64,000 nt of DNA, taken from NCBI RefSeq assembly GCF_024362695.1, contig NC_065405.1, forward strand, positions 3,170,672 through 3,234,671, written 5' to 3'. Within the stretch, counting starts at the first letter, position 1; every line of letters begins with the position of its first letter. Source of the DNA: Pectinophora gossypiella (lineage: Eukaryota; Arthropoda; Insecta; Lepidoptera; Gelechiidae). Made by a program: the position numbers and the translations under genes. Below, in pieces: positions 12,501-23,421 of this stretch. A model generated the notes under the pieces. The model had not been told where the DNA came from, did no database searches, and worked only from the letters and a program-made list of their open reading frames with translations.

Positions 12501-15500
12501 TTGGTATCATGTGGAATTTTCCGTCGTTTTAGTATTCGTTACGATGTCACTAACACCCTGTATACTATACACCTCTGCCTTTTCGGGGATACAGGCGTCA
12601 TGGTCTCCGCGGTTTGTGGTGCTACTTCGATGGATAAAGAACTAGAGCTCTCACCTCGGTAAGATTAGTTTTTAAATCACGCACCAGCTAGGCAGTAATC
12701 GACTTCAACAAAGTAGGTTTTTAATTCCACTTTTTTCTTATTGTATGGTATTCACTACTTGGCTGGACAAATGGGGAGCGCTGAGAGCTCTCACCCGGTT
12801 TTGGTTCCACCGGGAAGATTATGTTTAGAACACAATTTATCCTTTTCAATCGGAGACAGCTCTCTACTAGACTAGTACGCGGCTTCTGGATTTGTTGTCT
12901 GGCTAGTTTCGTACATCTTACCACGTGCAGATCGAACACGGGGGATCATCTATTTATAATTGTCTAAAATCACCAGCGTCTGTACGCGGAAAGATTTACC
13001 TACTCGAAGCTGATATGACCTAAAAATAATCAATGTTATTGTTGACGTTAGGGAACCTTGTGTCGTAGGTTCGGAGACAGCACAACCGAAGGAAACACAA
13101 ATTTATACGCTCAGAATACAAATTAACATGGTAATGATTTACTGTTTTGATCTTGTAAACTTTGAGAGGCGAGCTACTTTAGCCTAATAAAGTGTATAAG
13201 TAACATAGTGATTAAGTGTGGCTTGTATAAAATACCTACAGTATGTAATATTAATTTAAATAAAGAATTTCCAAAAACAAAAAATAAAACTGTTTTATTT
13301 CTATACTTTTTTGTATTTTTACCTTTTAATTTTATGTTTGTAATTTTTCGTCCTTTTCATGTTATTTATAGTCATTCATTGTTTATTTTGTATAATATTT
13401 TATTATATATTTATTGTTTTCTCGTCATACAGCGCATTAGGTGACACTGTAATGCTGTATGTACCTTTACAAATAAATAAATAATCATTATATAAACGGG
13501 AACCTCACCCATTACTACACATAAATGACCTAACCCGAAATTTTTGTATAGCGTTGTTCTGAAATGTTAGTTGTCATGTCACTTAAGACTCTTTCTAAGT
13601 ATTCTATTTTATATAAAATATTTTTTTCTTGTTACTTTTCTACTTCCAAATCCGAAATTGTAGGTATGAGTTCTTCGCTCTCTGATATGTATATGGTATA
13701 TAAATACAGGGTGTTAGTGACATCGTAACGAAAACTTTGAGGGATGATTCAGGCCATGATTCTGAGTTGATATCAAGTGGAATTTTCCACTTGATATTAA
13801 CTCAGAATCATGGTCTGAATCATCCCTCTGAGTATTCGTTACGATGTCACTGACACCCTGTATATGCTGTTGCTGTCCCAAAAAAATTAAAATAAATAAA
13901 TCCCTGTGCCCGTGCTCCAATGAATAATCTTCTTTCACCCTAAGGTTGCCTGGCAGAAATTGCTGTTTAGCAATAAGGCCGTCTATTGTGCTTATGTTTT
14001 ATCCGTATGTTTATGTCCTTTGTATAATGTTGTTGTGCAATAAAGTATTATTGATTGATTGATTGATTGATCTACCTCAATCATTCGGAACTCATTTTTG
14101 AATCTCGTTGTTGTTTTTGTTGTTAATTAATTAAATGTAATTAATATTTAAGCGTTTATTGCAATTTTCAAAGAAGATTTAGCTTAATAAAACTTGTAAT
14201 TATTAATTTACTTAGTCAATAGGTAAGAACATTTTTCTGTGTGGTTACGTTGATGACAATTTTGTCAACAATTTTAAGAATCATTTGATTGTTATTCATG
14301 TCAATATTGCTTATTCATTTGGGAGGCCATTAGTCATTATGAAGTTTAGTTAAGGACATTCCCATATATCTGTGTTTATTACTTACGATAATGCAAAGTT
14401 CTTAACTGTTAGGTGTTAGTTTATGACATATGCATCTTAATATAGTTAACAATAAAATCCCTGTTAGACGAAGACTGTTAGGAGAAGGCTGCTTGGACAG
14501 GAAAAGGATAGCATGAGATTGAAACATCAAAAATGGCTAAAATCTAAGCTAATGAATGAGATGATACGAGAAGAAAGAAATAAAATTTCATCAGGGTTAT
14601 AATGACCCACATGCGAACATCTAATGATGGATATGAGGATAGTAAAGACGATGGTCATGATATGGTAAACAGTCCAAAGAATGGCACTTTCGAATGCATG
14701 ATACAATGAGGTCATGCAGAATATAAAAAAAGTTAAAGACAAAACATTTATACTAAGGCAAAGACTTACCAATATCCTCAGGGGAAATTTAAGTCTAGTT
14801 AACAATGTAATATAATGTATAGTAAATAGCAAAACAACTTTAGTTAATAACACTTTTGTAAGACACGAAAAGTTTAGAGTAATGTCAACGAAGAGCTGTA
14901 ATACAATTTGCACTTTCTTGCGTATTCTCAGTTCAATGTACGAGAATTGGCGAAAGACTTACTGGCACTTTAAAAATAGAAGATTTTAAATTATGAAAAT
15001 GTTATTCAGAATATTGCAAATTTTGCCTCGAATCCCGACACGCGCGCCTCCGAGCAGGAGGAAACTGACCACTGGATGAACACAGATAACTGAAGTTAAT
15101 AATAAAATGTTAATTCTAACACGAGGTCACTCCACAGCGATTATGACGCGCCATTGTTTTCATTATTTGTCTGATTCTCGCTGAATACATTAACGATAGA
15201 GTTATGAAATTATTTTTTTCCAACGTGAATCCTATTGTCTCTTTTAATTTGTACTACTTGGAAATGCATTAATTGTTGATAAGAATAACTAGTTCGACGT
15301 TTTTACAATGTTTACAGTTTACATGTACAAGCATTTATATTAATAATATCAACACTATTCAGAATGCAGAAATATTATGATAATGTTTAGATGTAAATAA
15401 TATCAGTAGCGGTGGTTGTCAGTTGATGTAGACTTTATCAAAATGGTTGAATTATTTATTATAAATTATATGAAATTTAAAAAAAACGGAAGTCGAATCA

Positions 15501-16065
15501 TACGTGATAGCGTTCCAGGAAACATCGGGAGTTCCTTTGTTTTTGGATGAGGTACTTTTTTCACGATCACGAGTTTGAGTCAACGGGCACGGCCCTTCAA
15601 TAAACCGGTATCTAGAGAGGGTTTCCTAGCAATTGGGTGTACAATAGTCTGTTAATGTTAGCAGTCAATGGTATCAACTGACAACTCCGCTCAAACTCAA
15701 TAAAACTGCAAATAAACTGGCATGCTCCAGCGCTACTCACGACTGACTACATCGAAGGGCAGGAAGGGGGCTTCGGTGGAGTAGTCCGGGACGAAGAGTT
15801 CGGGTTCCGGAGTGGTGGGTGCGGCGGTGGGGCGCACGGTGACGGGTTTGTAGTCTTCGTCATCCTCGGGGCCTTCGTCACCTGAGCCTCGTGCGTCCTC
15901 GTCGTCGGGGCCGGGGCCGGCGCCCCAGCCGGAGCCCGAGCTCTCGTCGCCCTCTAGGCCCGAGCCCTCATCGTCGAGGAACGCGTCGTGGTCGGACGCG
16001 AGCGGGCCGTCGTTCTGTGGCGGGGCTGCTGTGTCTACTGTAGGGACTGCGCCGGCGCCGCCGTC
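9424..16065 (-). CDS. Sdc: syndecan, four 3'-terminal coding exons (N-terminus missing)
   Basis: Syndecan is a single-pass membrane heparan sulfate proteoglycan that acts as co-receptor for ligands such as Slit and growth factors and links the matrix to the cytoskeleton. Four exons on the minus strand join in frame: 15741-16065, 11870-11991, 10191-10314 and 9424-9596. All have AG acceptors and GT donors, and the phases fit (0/1, 1/0, 0/1, 1/stop). The joined product is 247 residues. It has an acidic ectodomain with several Ser-Gly sites, a juxtamembrane FFAQPG segment, a helix with a GxxxG motif, a basic RMRKKDEGSY C1 segment and the C-terminal EFYA PDZ ligand. There is no initiator Met or signal peptide in the first exon seen, so at least one upstream exon is missing. 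Introns are 594, 1555 and 3749 bp. The identification is firm from the membrane and tail sequence; the symbol is the Drosophila one. Confidence 0.95.
9597..10190 (-). other. syndecan last intron
   Basis: 594-bp intron between the juxtamembrane and terminal exons, starting gtatgt and ending tttcag on the minus strand. On the plus strand, 9890-9990 carries a piece of the RTE-like LINE 3' end (GTCTCTGTCTACCCCAACAG and CAGGCGTGA-like motifs). Nothing else is seen. Confidence 0.75.
10191..10314 (-). CDS. Sdc: syndecan juxtamembrane exon with tandem acceptor
   Basis: 124 nt, 41 codons plus one base, from QDPDKEHEGAESRP to FFAQPGILA. The donor is gtatgt; the leftover G plus CT of the next exon gives Ala at the start of the membrane helix. 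The FFAQPG(I/V)LAAVIGG junction is the most conserved part of insect syndecans and fixes the reading frame. The acceptor is ttacag followed directly by CAG, so a second acceptor lies 3 nt downstream; using it would drop the first Gln without changing the frame. Confidence 0.94.
10315..11869 (-). other. syndecan intron with repeat fragments
   Basis: 1555-bp intron. It is AT-rich at 10330-10450 and 10900-10980. 11000-11200 carries an unassigned, relatively GC-rich repeat fragment; its ttcactataaggc motif recurs near 24425. 11270-11420 resembles the repeat at 20810-20930 and 30280-30420 in the opposite direction. 11560-11700 is a SINE family C copy. Confidence 0.7.
11560..11700 (+). repeat. SINE family C copy
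   Basis: Begins near tttttgacgtgacttattg and runs through ggccggactaatgggaagcg to cctcggctcagggcgtcg. The same order of motifs is found at 27857-28010. Lies in a syndecan intron. Confidence 0.75.
11870..11991 (-). CDS. Sdc: syndecan internal ectodomain exon
   Basis: 122 nt: two bases finishing a Pro codon, then 40 codons from RIITGKESIE to GEDTNSGI. The acceptor is gaacgttccag and the donor gtaagt. The segment is acidic (IEAEEEG, PDDISISGED) and has two further Ser-Gly pairs that could carry sugar chains. It ends in phase 0, which matches the start of exon 10191-10314. Downstream intron 1555 bp, upstream intron 3749 bp; both contain SINE and MITE fragments. Confidence 0.92.
12025..12110 (+). 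repeat. repeat family E fragment
   Basis: Contains ttacgttggtctaacagac and a following gatgtacctccgactaccc. The family recurs at 19015, 27680, 32030, 55420 and, inverted, at 58130 and 61105. Confidence 0.65.
12165..12245 (+). repeat. SINE family A 3' end
   Basis: Holds the tail motifs gttgatggggttggtaatcc and cacacgatagaag of family A (see 35747-36035). Confidence 0.7.
12439..12562. mobile_element. CAGGGTGT foldback MITE
   Basis: Both ends read TACAGGGTGTTAGTGACATC inward, and TA repeats flank both sides, consistent with a TA target site as in Tc1/mariner-type elements. The right arm has lost part of the family consensus. Confidence 0.75.
12735..12805 (+). repeat. SINE family C fragment
   Basis: ttggctggacaaatgggga followed by gcgctgagagctctcaccc. 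Confidence 0.7.
13705..13862. mobile_element. CAGGGTGT foldback MITE, near-perfect palindrome
   Basis: 158 bp in which the left half (tacagggtgttagtgacatc to caagtgga) is almost exactly the inverted complement of the right half, with only a few bases between. Such a copy would form a long hairpin as DNA or RNA. Confidence 0.85.
13895..14072 (+). mobile_element. LINE 3' end with ATTG tail
   Basis: Shares aaggttgcctggcagaaatt, the AATAAG/GCC motif and the ending gtgcaataaagtattattga with 27036-27198, and finishes in tandem GATT repeats. This is a Jockey/CR1-type non-coding 3' end; no protein remains. Confidence 0.75.
14073..15740. other. intronic stretch without recognised features
   Basis: Part of the 3749-bp syndecan intron. 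Nothing beyond short AT tracts is seen. Confidence 0.5.
15741..16065 (-). CDS. Sdc: syndecan exon encoding the glycosaminoglycan-bearing ectodomain
   Basis: 325 nt, 108 codons plus one base. The acceptor reads ctcaattccag and the donor gtgagt, leaving a phase-1 C that completes a Pro codon with the next exon. The encoded stretch is very rich in Asp, Glu, Gly, Ser and Pro. Ser-Gly dipeptides in acidic surroundings (EGSGLEGDESSGSGWG, about residues 33-48, and RGSGDEG near 59-65) are the expected attachment sites for heparan or chondroitin sulfate chains. The rest is Thr/Pro-rich (VTVRPTAAPTTPEPE) and probably an extended spacer. The exon starts in phase 0 with DGGAG and contains no ATG, so translation must begin in an earlier exon. 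It is much more GC-rich than the flanking introns. Confidence 0.92.
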
Positions 16066-16214
16066 CTGGAATTGAGAGAATAATGCTGTTGTTTATTTAT
16101 AATAAATATACATTCATTGAATGTCAACATAATGTTTGGAGTTTTTAGTCGCATCATTCCTCCAACCGTAGCCGAAATTAAAACGCTATACTGATAAGTA
16201 CGTTGGGTCATTGG

Positions 16215-16300
16215 TCCCACCAACCGCAGTGGAGCAGCATAGTGGAGAATACCCTATACCCCCCTCCGGCTATTTGAGGAAAGTCCTGTCTCTGTATGTT
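16215..16300 (+). repeat. SINE family B internal/3' fragment
   Basis: Has caaccgcagtggagcagca, then tataccc and ccctccgg, as in 38600-38700. Confidence 0.65.
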
Positions 16301-16930
16301 TTTTAAGGGCTATAATAGTATATTTACCTCTACATAAGCTGTAGATTAATTACAAATATCTCATCCATAGGAAACTATTGCGCACATATTCCTATAAAAG
16401 CGATTTGTCTATTTTGCTTAAAGAAACACAAACCTAGAAACCTAGTTTCTCTAGTAACCTTTAGAAACCTGGCCAAAGGGGGTGTGACGTCACTAAAACA
16501 GTTCGTATTCAGAGTCAAATTCTTTGTCACGGTCCGTTTTCAAACATTTATATGCTGTTTCTCAATGAATCTCTTTCGAAATACTAATTTCAGTTAAAGA
16601 GCGACGCAATATCGACAAAAACGCATCTCTTGCATAAAAACACGCCGTTACATCTATACATAATATAACAAGTAATAGGACATTCGACCTAATTCCAGAA
16701 AGTTCACCCACTGACATGAAATTTTCGTCACTGACCGTTATATTCGTCACTGAACAACTGGATTGTCTCTAAGAACATTCGAGCCACTGCAATGTCGAGA
16801 CAAATGAGTTAATCACGAAACGGTGCACACGGAAAAACATAAATCAACGAATTGAGTTTTTTCAACGTCACCATGAATGAGCCACTATGAATGGGGAAGT
16901 GAATATGCGCGTGTGGAAAGGTCACTCACC

Positions 16931-17240
16931 TTGATGGTCCTTTTAACGTATTGTTTGAGTTTGGGGTCTGGGAGCCGAGTGAAGCGGTTTAATGCAGTTC
17001 TTCTTTCGTGGCAGTGCTTTCTCGGGTTTGGCGTAAGTTGTACAGTGCAGCACGAACGATCGATAGGCTTTGTGCGGGGTTGTGCCGGCGGGGGGAGGGG
17101 GACGGGAATGGTTCCCGAAAACCGCCAACAGATGCCGGGATGAGGGGAGGCTTTTGGGGAGCGGTTTTAGCCTGTTTGGAGGCTACAAGTTTCGCAGCGG
17201 TCTGTGCAGATGTCGTTTGCGATCTCATTTGTAAATATTT
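16931..17240 (-). other. GC-rich patch ending in a consensus splice donor
   Basis: On the minus strand the sequence ends ACCATCAAG then gtgagt, a full match to the donor consensus, at 16931/16930. The preceding 300 bp are GC-rich (proline-rich in translation) compared with AT-rich surroundings. The frame that would join syndecan exon 15741-16065 in phase is open for about 80 codons (ending LPDPKLKQYVKRTIK) but meets a stop upstream, has no Met and no signal peptide. It could be a noncoding or alternative upstream exon, or chance. Confidence 0.3.
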
Positions 17241-17264
17241 ACAAATTAAAAGTTAGTAAGTTTT

Positions 17265-17370
17265 TGATGAGAGTGGAAGAGCGAAAGTTATCTGTCAGGA
17301 TCGTAGTAAGTGGAATTGTATGGTCTCTGCCTACCCCAAAGGGAAATAGGCGTGATCTTATGTACGTATG
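17265..17370 (+). repeat. RTE-like LINE 3' end fragment
   Basis: gtggaagagcgaaag and tggtctctgcctacccca followed by ggaaataggcgtga and a TATG-rich tail match the ends at 44930-45130 and 56640-56700. Confidence 0.65.
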
Positions 17371-17371
17371 T

Positions 17372-18722
17372 ATTTATGTACATAAGTTTCAATCTCATTA
17401 TCATTTCGAAACCTCGAAACTCGTATATATTTCACGAATTTTTAATTGTCGTATTAAATAAATGCACACACGAATATTACTCTGGTTGCCGGTTGTGGCA
17501 TTGATAACTTGTGGCTCTACCAGCCCCAATATGAATACGGGCCATAAAAATATTATAAACATTACCTCGTTCGCGACATTCGCTCGTATTAGACATTTAT
17601 TTTGCACCTAATGGATTCTAGAATCCACCAAGCGTAAACTATCTCGTTATTACCGAGGTGCCCTCTCGAAACAGAACTGGATATTTCCCGTTATACCAAC
17701 CCTGTTAGGTCAGCTGTACCCAGACACAATAAATAATAATACTCATTACCCCACACCACGAACTCCCAGGATTTGCAATATTCGCCCCTACTGCACCCTA
17801 CTTGAACGCGGTCCAAATTTTGATATTGTTTCATATATAATTTAATGGATTTTGAACAAGTATTACCAGTCTTGATAAACCTAATTTAGAAACAGGTAAG
17901 TTTAATTAAAGTTTTATTAAAATTACAATATACATGTCGGAAAGTAAGTAGAACGGAACGTAAGCTTAATAGAAAGAAAGAGAGAATACTATGGAAAAAT
18001 AATGAATGGGGGTTTTGTTGTTTATGGTATGGGCTTTTTGGCGGGAAACGGGAACGGGACAGTTGCTTTCTTCATTGAATAATCTAAATAATTAATACGA
18101 AGTGGTGTTTTGTGGTTAATGATCGCATTAAGTTAGTCGGAAGACATTCGCGAGTGTTATTATATCGGAGTATTCAATAACAAAGTGTATCTGCCTATTT
18201 TCGCTTCGTGCCAAGAAGCCGCTTCATAACTCGAAAGTTTATGCGGACTTTTGAGTTAATTCGTTTGGGGTTCGGAGTAGGAGTCTACTCCGAGGGTGGG
18301 GGCTTAGGTTTCATCATCATCACCTTTCATCATTTAATTAATCATCAAGAAAAAGAATACGTAAGACATGGCTGTATGGGCATAGTTCCCTTTGCCTTAC
18401 CCTTCGGGGAAAACCAAAACAAAAAAAAAATGTCTATGCGTGGATTATTCGATTGGGGACGAACGGTGTCAACGTGTATTTGTGAAAAAATAAAGAGAAA
18501 ATAAATGCTAAAAGAAGTGAAGAACAATTAAATATCCCTTTTCATTCTATATCCTACATACATATATGTTAGAGACTTGGTATCAAAAGTGGCTGGAAGT
18601 TGTCTCTTCAGTTGTGGCTCTGCACAGCCCATTAGGGATAACAGGCTTGAGTTTATGTATGTATACGGTAAAATTGTAGTCAAAATTTGAAGGTGTATAT
18701 ATGTATTTCGTAGCATGTAAGA
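17372..18722. other. unassigned DNA
   Basis: No convincing coding region. The 98-residue plus-strand frame at 18208-18504 lacks exon borders or family resemblance. A gcccattagggataacag motif near 18630 belongs to a LINE 3' end family that also occurs at 45980-46020. Confidence 0.5.
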
Positions 18723-19001
18723 TCTGGATTCGAACCCGGTGGGGACATATCACAAAAAATACTTTGTGATCCCTAGTTTGGTTAGGACATTACAGGTTGA
18801 TCATCTGATTGTCCGAAAGTAAGATGATCCGTGCTTCGGAAGGCACGTTAGGCAGTTGGTCCCGGTTACTACTTACTGATGTAAGTATGTAGTTGTTACA
18901 TGAGCCATGTCAGGGGCCTTTGTCGGCTCAATAATAAACCTGACACCAGGTTTGATGAGGTTGGTATTCCACTTCACAACCCACACGATAAGAAGAAGAA
19001 G
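18723..19001 (+). mobile_element. SINE family A copy
   Basis: Starts in the B-box-like part of a tRNA-derived head (ggattcgaacccggtgggga), then the body atcacctgattgtccgaaag-like region, tcgg(a)aggcacgtt, catgtcaggggcctttg, and the AAG-rich tail after cacacgataag. Close relatives at 20926-21173, 35747-36035 and 54405-54677. Confidence 0.85.
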
Positions 19002-19014
19002 CATGTAAGACCAC

Positions 19015-19135
19015 ACGGCGATACGGCTCACTACCACGTTGGTCTAACAGAAAGCTCGGTGAGGCGTGGGTGCTTAGTTCATCTTGCGAAGTATGTACCT
19101 CTAACCCCATTCGGATATAGTCGTGAGCTTAAATT
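19015..19135 (+). repeat. repeat family E copy
   Basis: cgatacggctcactaccacg, cagaaagctcggtgaggcg and tagtcgtgagcttaa in order. Directly downstream of a SINE A copy. Confidence 0.75.
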
Positions 19136-19155
19136 GTGTTATGTATATTCACTCA

Positions 19156-19222
<67 letters not shown>

Positions 19223-19384
19223 GCACACACACGCACACATATGCACACACACGCACACACACACGCACACACACACATGCACACACACACATGCACACAC
19301 ACACATGCACACACACACACGCGCGCGCACGCGCGAACAGACACACACACACACACACGTGCGCACACATATACACGCACACAC
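19156..19384 (+). repeat. (CA)n microsatellite with interspersed variants
   Basis: Over 220 bp of CA repeats, pure in the first 60 bp and then broken by regular atg, cg and cgcg variants. All open frames across it (His-Thr and Cys-Val repeats) are artefacts. Confidence 0.95.
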
Positions 19385-19799
19385 TCTGTTTGTTTAAATA
19401 TAACCTTACTTTTTTATGATTTTTGTAATTGTTACAGTTAGATTATAATATTACTGTTTCCACAAATATGTACGACGGGACCCTGCCTTCCAAGTCACAA
19501 GTTTTCCACTTAGTTTGGAAGTCAGTGGACCATGCTTTGTACCATGTTCCAGTTAAAAATAAGCTCAATGTACTAAACATTGTTACTGTAACTGTTGACA
19601 ATAAACTATATTATTATTATGTATGGCGTTAATATGGTAGTGCTGTTGCTAATGTCTAGGATAATCCGGAACAATTTGGTAGAACAATTGGGGTTCAGGA
19701 GGGACTCCGGGAACTTGTGCATGTCGTAAACGGCGCTTTGGGAACGGAAAGTTACGCGCTGGAGTACTGAATACGTGTTAATATACTAGTATGCTTTTC

Positions 19800-20050
19800 A
19801 GAAATCAGAATCATTTATTCAACGTAATTATCATGGATAAACTTGTTGAAGGTCAATGTAACATTTTTGAATTTGCGTCATTTCGCAAGGTGTTATGGCT
19901 GAGGAGAAGAAATGACAAGAAACTGCAACAGCAACACATCTTTTAAAAACCAATGAGGGACAAGACAAGTTACATTACAAGTTATTTAAGAACTAGAGGA
20001 ACACATCTAATACATATTAGTAGTTCTCGCCGTCTCTCATTGTTACCTGG
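19800..20050 (-). mobile_element. LINE 3' end (minus)
   Basis: Starts cagaaatcagaatcattta and contains gataaacttgttgaaggtca. The same segment lies in the opposite orientation at 24150-24290, where the end is AATAAATAATT. Confidence 0.65.
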
Positions 20051-20299
20051 GCTAACCCTAAACCGATAGTGTGATGATTTACATTTCAGATGTTGATTAG
20101 CCTCCTAATGTATAAAAATGCAAAGTCTCTGTATCCGACTAGTGGATATTATGTTAATAATAACAAACCTTTTTATTGCACAGAAGGAACATAAAGTAAA
20201 TACGAGTACAACAGAATCAATATACTTATGAAAATAAACACAAAAGGCGGCAAAAGGCTGCAAAAGGCGGTTACTGTAACGCGATAACTACCGGAAAAG

Positions 20300-20925
20300 T
20301 TTTATAAATAATAAATAAGAATTAATAATTAAAATTTGGATAAAACATAGTTATTGATTCGGTAATATCTGTTATAGACGATATAAACATCTTTATTGCG
20401 AAGTGATGCACCTTTTTTATGGCTGCAGCCTTATATCAAATATAGCAATCTCTTCCAAGCAACCTTTAGGTATAGGAATTGTTGTTTTTCCATTTGTGCC
20501 TGTAACTAGTTGTAATGGCCGTGTTTTTACAATAAGTTAGAACAAAATTATTTTTTTGCACTTTTTTTGAACCGCTTATGTACTAAAACCTTATTATTAG
20601 CGCATTTTTTTTGTTCTTTTTTCGTTAGTATTTGAAGCCGTAATAGGCCGTAAAGCAGTAGGGTATTTGACTGAGACAAAGATAAATTATAAAATAATAA
20701 TTTAGAAATTTAACTAATTTAGAAATAGAAGCCAGTCTATAATGATCAAAATGAATCTAATTTTACTTTTCGACTTATTTTTAATTTTATTTATGAATTA
20801 AGTAACAATTAGTACGACGTTTGACCGCTTTTGTTTATGACGTCACAGGATAGTATTTCTATAAAAACTCCAAAGAAAACTTTCGTTTTGACGTTTCGTA
20901 AAAAGTATCTAGGTTGTTAAGTAGC
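20300..20925. other. repeat-like DNA sharing a segment with 30280-30420
   Basis: 20810-20925 (tatgacgtcacag, then cgttttgacgttt and gtaaaaagta) matches 30310-30400 in order, and 11270-11380 inverted. Boundaries are not clear. Confidence 0.55.
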
Positions 20926-21173
20926 CTGTGAAAAAATCACTTTGTGATCCCTAGTTTGGTTAGGACATTACAGGCTGATCACCTGATTGTCCGAAAGTAA
21001 GATTATCCGTGCTTCGGAAGGCACGTTAAGCTGTTGGTCTCGGTTACTACTTTCTGATGTAAGTAAGAAGTCGCTAAATGAGCCATGTCAGGGGCCTTTG
21101 GCGTCACCAAAATTTTGATACCAGGGTTGATCAGGTTGGTAATCCACCTCACACCCCACACGATAGAAGATTA
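20926..21173 (+). mobile_element. SINE family A copy, 5' truncated
   Basis: Begins at aaaaatcactttgtgatccc and runs through gcttcggaaggcacgttaag and atgtcaggggcctttgg to cacacgatagaag. The tRNA-like head is missing. Confidence 0.8.
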
Positions 21174-21691
21174 GCCTGTTGTATGTATGATTATAATTGT
21201 GTGAACTGCAGAAATAAATGACACACGTGAGGTCAAAGCCACTCGCCGTAGCGGGAATCGCCGTCCGGAGAGTCTCTGTCAATAGCTGTCAATGCCATAA
21301 TTCCCATGAACGTGTTAATATTGTTTATAGTAATAATAATGGGGCTTAGAATTAGTTTACCTACGTTCGTTTCGCTATTCTAATATCAATAGTAGGTAGT
21401 AATATAAAGCAGCAACTCTGACACTTGGGAATATTTGAATATACCACGTATATTCTCGTGAACAATCGGGTCACGCGAAGTATTCAGAGTGCATGTTCGT
21501 AAATATTGTAAACTGCACTCTGGGATGCAGTCACTTACTGAAAGTTATATGAAGTTGCAATTTTTACTATCGCCCTGAAATACAAAAGTACACAAAAAGT
21601 TACTTGGTAAGTACAAGTTAAGGAAAAAAGAACTAGTACCAAATTACAAAAGTAACATAGTAAATACTTACTATGTTTTTTATGTACATAC

Positions 21692-22072
21692 TGGCCCCGA
21701 TTCCTGCAGACACCTCCTAATTTTACTTTAAGTTATACCTATCATTTTCTTACCCGCCGAAAAGGGAAGGGACGGATTATTGACAGCTCTTAATTTTAGG
21801 AAGAAAGAGTAAATGAATGAATAACCCGGGCGAATCAAAAAAGTATCTCGCTGGTTTGCAAACCGTTTGACGTGTGCTGTCAACATAATTCTGTCGGGTT
21901 ATTGGCCAATGTAAAATTTTTAGACGGTTGTTTTAGATTTGTGCTTAAAATTGACGTGTGTTCCATAAATTTTATGCTTGTCGATTACCCGTCCCTTTCC
22001 TTTTCGGCGGATAAGAAAATGACATATATAACTTAAAATAAAATTAAATGGTGTTTACAGGAATTAGCACCA
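21692..22072. mobile_element. foldback MITE, GGCCCCGATTCCTG family, full copy
   Basis: Ends tggccccgattcctgcagac and gtttacaggaattagcacca. Arms of about 85 bp share CATTTTCTTA(T/C)CCGCCGAAAAGG and its complement. The middle has acccgggcgaa and gtcaacataattctgtcgg. At 381 bp this is the most complete copy in the window. Confidence 0.85.
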
Positions 22073-22455
22073 CTGGTGGCAGTATCTGTATTATCGCGTG
22101 TAATTTTAGGATTGGGACACAATCGGGCGGGTGGCAAAGTAGTCTACAAACTATTTGTTGTTAAATCCGGCGAGCGACCAGTGTAATGAGAAATATTATT
22201 TATTGTTCAAAGCACGCAGGGTTGATGATTACGGATTTCAGGTACATTTTGGATATTTTTATTTAAGTATTATTTAAAATTGTAAAAGTCTTTGGAGTAA
22301 TAATTTAGGTACTTATCCATGAAAGGAGAATATATCGGACCATTCAAGTCGTATTCCATCGATTCCAACGACGAATAAATGAGCTATGTTATGAGGTAAG
22401 TTTTCTTCACTCTCAATGTTGAAAGGTAATTACTAAAAACTATTAATGTTGTAGG

Positions 22456-22625
22456 TACAATCAAAGAGCAAAAGTTCAGTCACTGAGCCCAGCGAATTAT
22501 TTGTAAACAGTGGTGAAATTATGAACCATTAGTTGACATAATTATAAAATTTATGTTTTTGTAGGTGTTTGCCAGTTAATTTATTACTTTGCAAAAACTG
22601 ATTGGACTTTTACACCTTATCTTAT
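22456..22625 (+). repeat. repeat present again, inverted, at 57945-58145
   Basis: gtacaatcaaagagcaa, tttgtaaacagtggtgaaat and ttactttgcaaaaactgatt occur on the other strand in the same order near 57945-58145. The copies have diverged. No protein is encoded; the 103-residue frame at 22719-23030 is not part of the shared segment. Confidence 0.65.
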
Positions 22626-23304
22626 ATTGATAATATTGAAATCACTCGGGTGATTGAATACTGGAAACCTTTTCAATATTATTTTAATAAATTTCAATTA
22701 CATCAATTAATCGTATAATTGTATCTAGACAGGAAAACACTAGAAACAAGTATTTATAAACTTGATAGACTAGACATTTTTTCTTTTGCATGTAGATACG
22801 ATAAGGTGCAAAAATCCAAAAACAAACAAAAGAAAAAAATGTGTAATTTTAAGTACCTTTCTATGCGTTTTATTGTGGATTTTTCAGGGATAATTCCTCC
22901 CTGGACTATGACAAACTGTTGGAATTTAGTCATAAAATATCCCAAAATTTTAGAGATAGCGCATACTATGGCAACCCTGGGCCGTTTTACGCGGGTTTAT
23001 TACAGTGTTGCCGTGCGTACGCGGCTTTAATGTACCTTTTACGTGTTTTATTGGGGTCAGCCCTTAAATACTTCTGTAAACTGCCCGTTATTAAAATAAG
23101 GCCTTATTCCTAATGTTTCCTGGCTAAAATGTTACTTTAACGAAACTGCAGCGCACGCAAGACATAAAATACATTTGGAAGTTTAATGGTTGTTGCTTAT
23201 TGTCCGCTTTTGGCTAAGAGCTTTTCTGCAATGTGGTTTTTGCGTTTTCATGTCCCATATAATAGGTATGTACTATGTGGTCGCTATAAACGTGTCTGTT
23301 GATT

Positions 23305-23386
23305 ACACTTGATATCAACTCAGAATCATGGTCTGGAATCTGAATCATTCCTCAAAGTTTTCGTTACGTTGTAACTAACACCATGT
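23305..23386. repeat. single arm of the CAGGGTGT foldback family
   Basis: cacttgatatcaactcagaa to aactaacaccatgtg: one arm only, with changes at the outer end. Confidence 0.65.
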
Positions 23387-23421
23387 GCCTATATCGTCAC
23401 TTTATAGTGAAAACTCACGTC

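Larger units (their letters stand above)
11992..15740 (-). other. long syndecan intron with several repeats
   Basis: 3749-bp intron holding repeat E (12025-12110), a SINE A end (12165-12245), two foldback elements of the CAGGGTGT family (12439-12562 and 13705-13862), a SINE C piece (12735-12805) and a LINE 3' end with ATTG tail (13895-14072). 14073-15740 shows no recognisable gene; the 128-residue frame on the minus strand at 14527-14913 has no exon-like borders and reads as chance. Confidence 0.7.

Noticed and set aside
14527..14913. 128-codon open frame inside a syndecan intron
   Set aside because: No exon-like borders and an AT-driven hydrophobic composition; most likely chance.
19123..19441. 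Several open frames of His-Thr or Cys-Val repeats
   Set aside because: They are translations of the CA microsatellite in different frames and strands.
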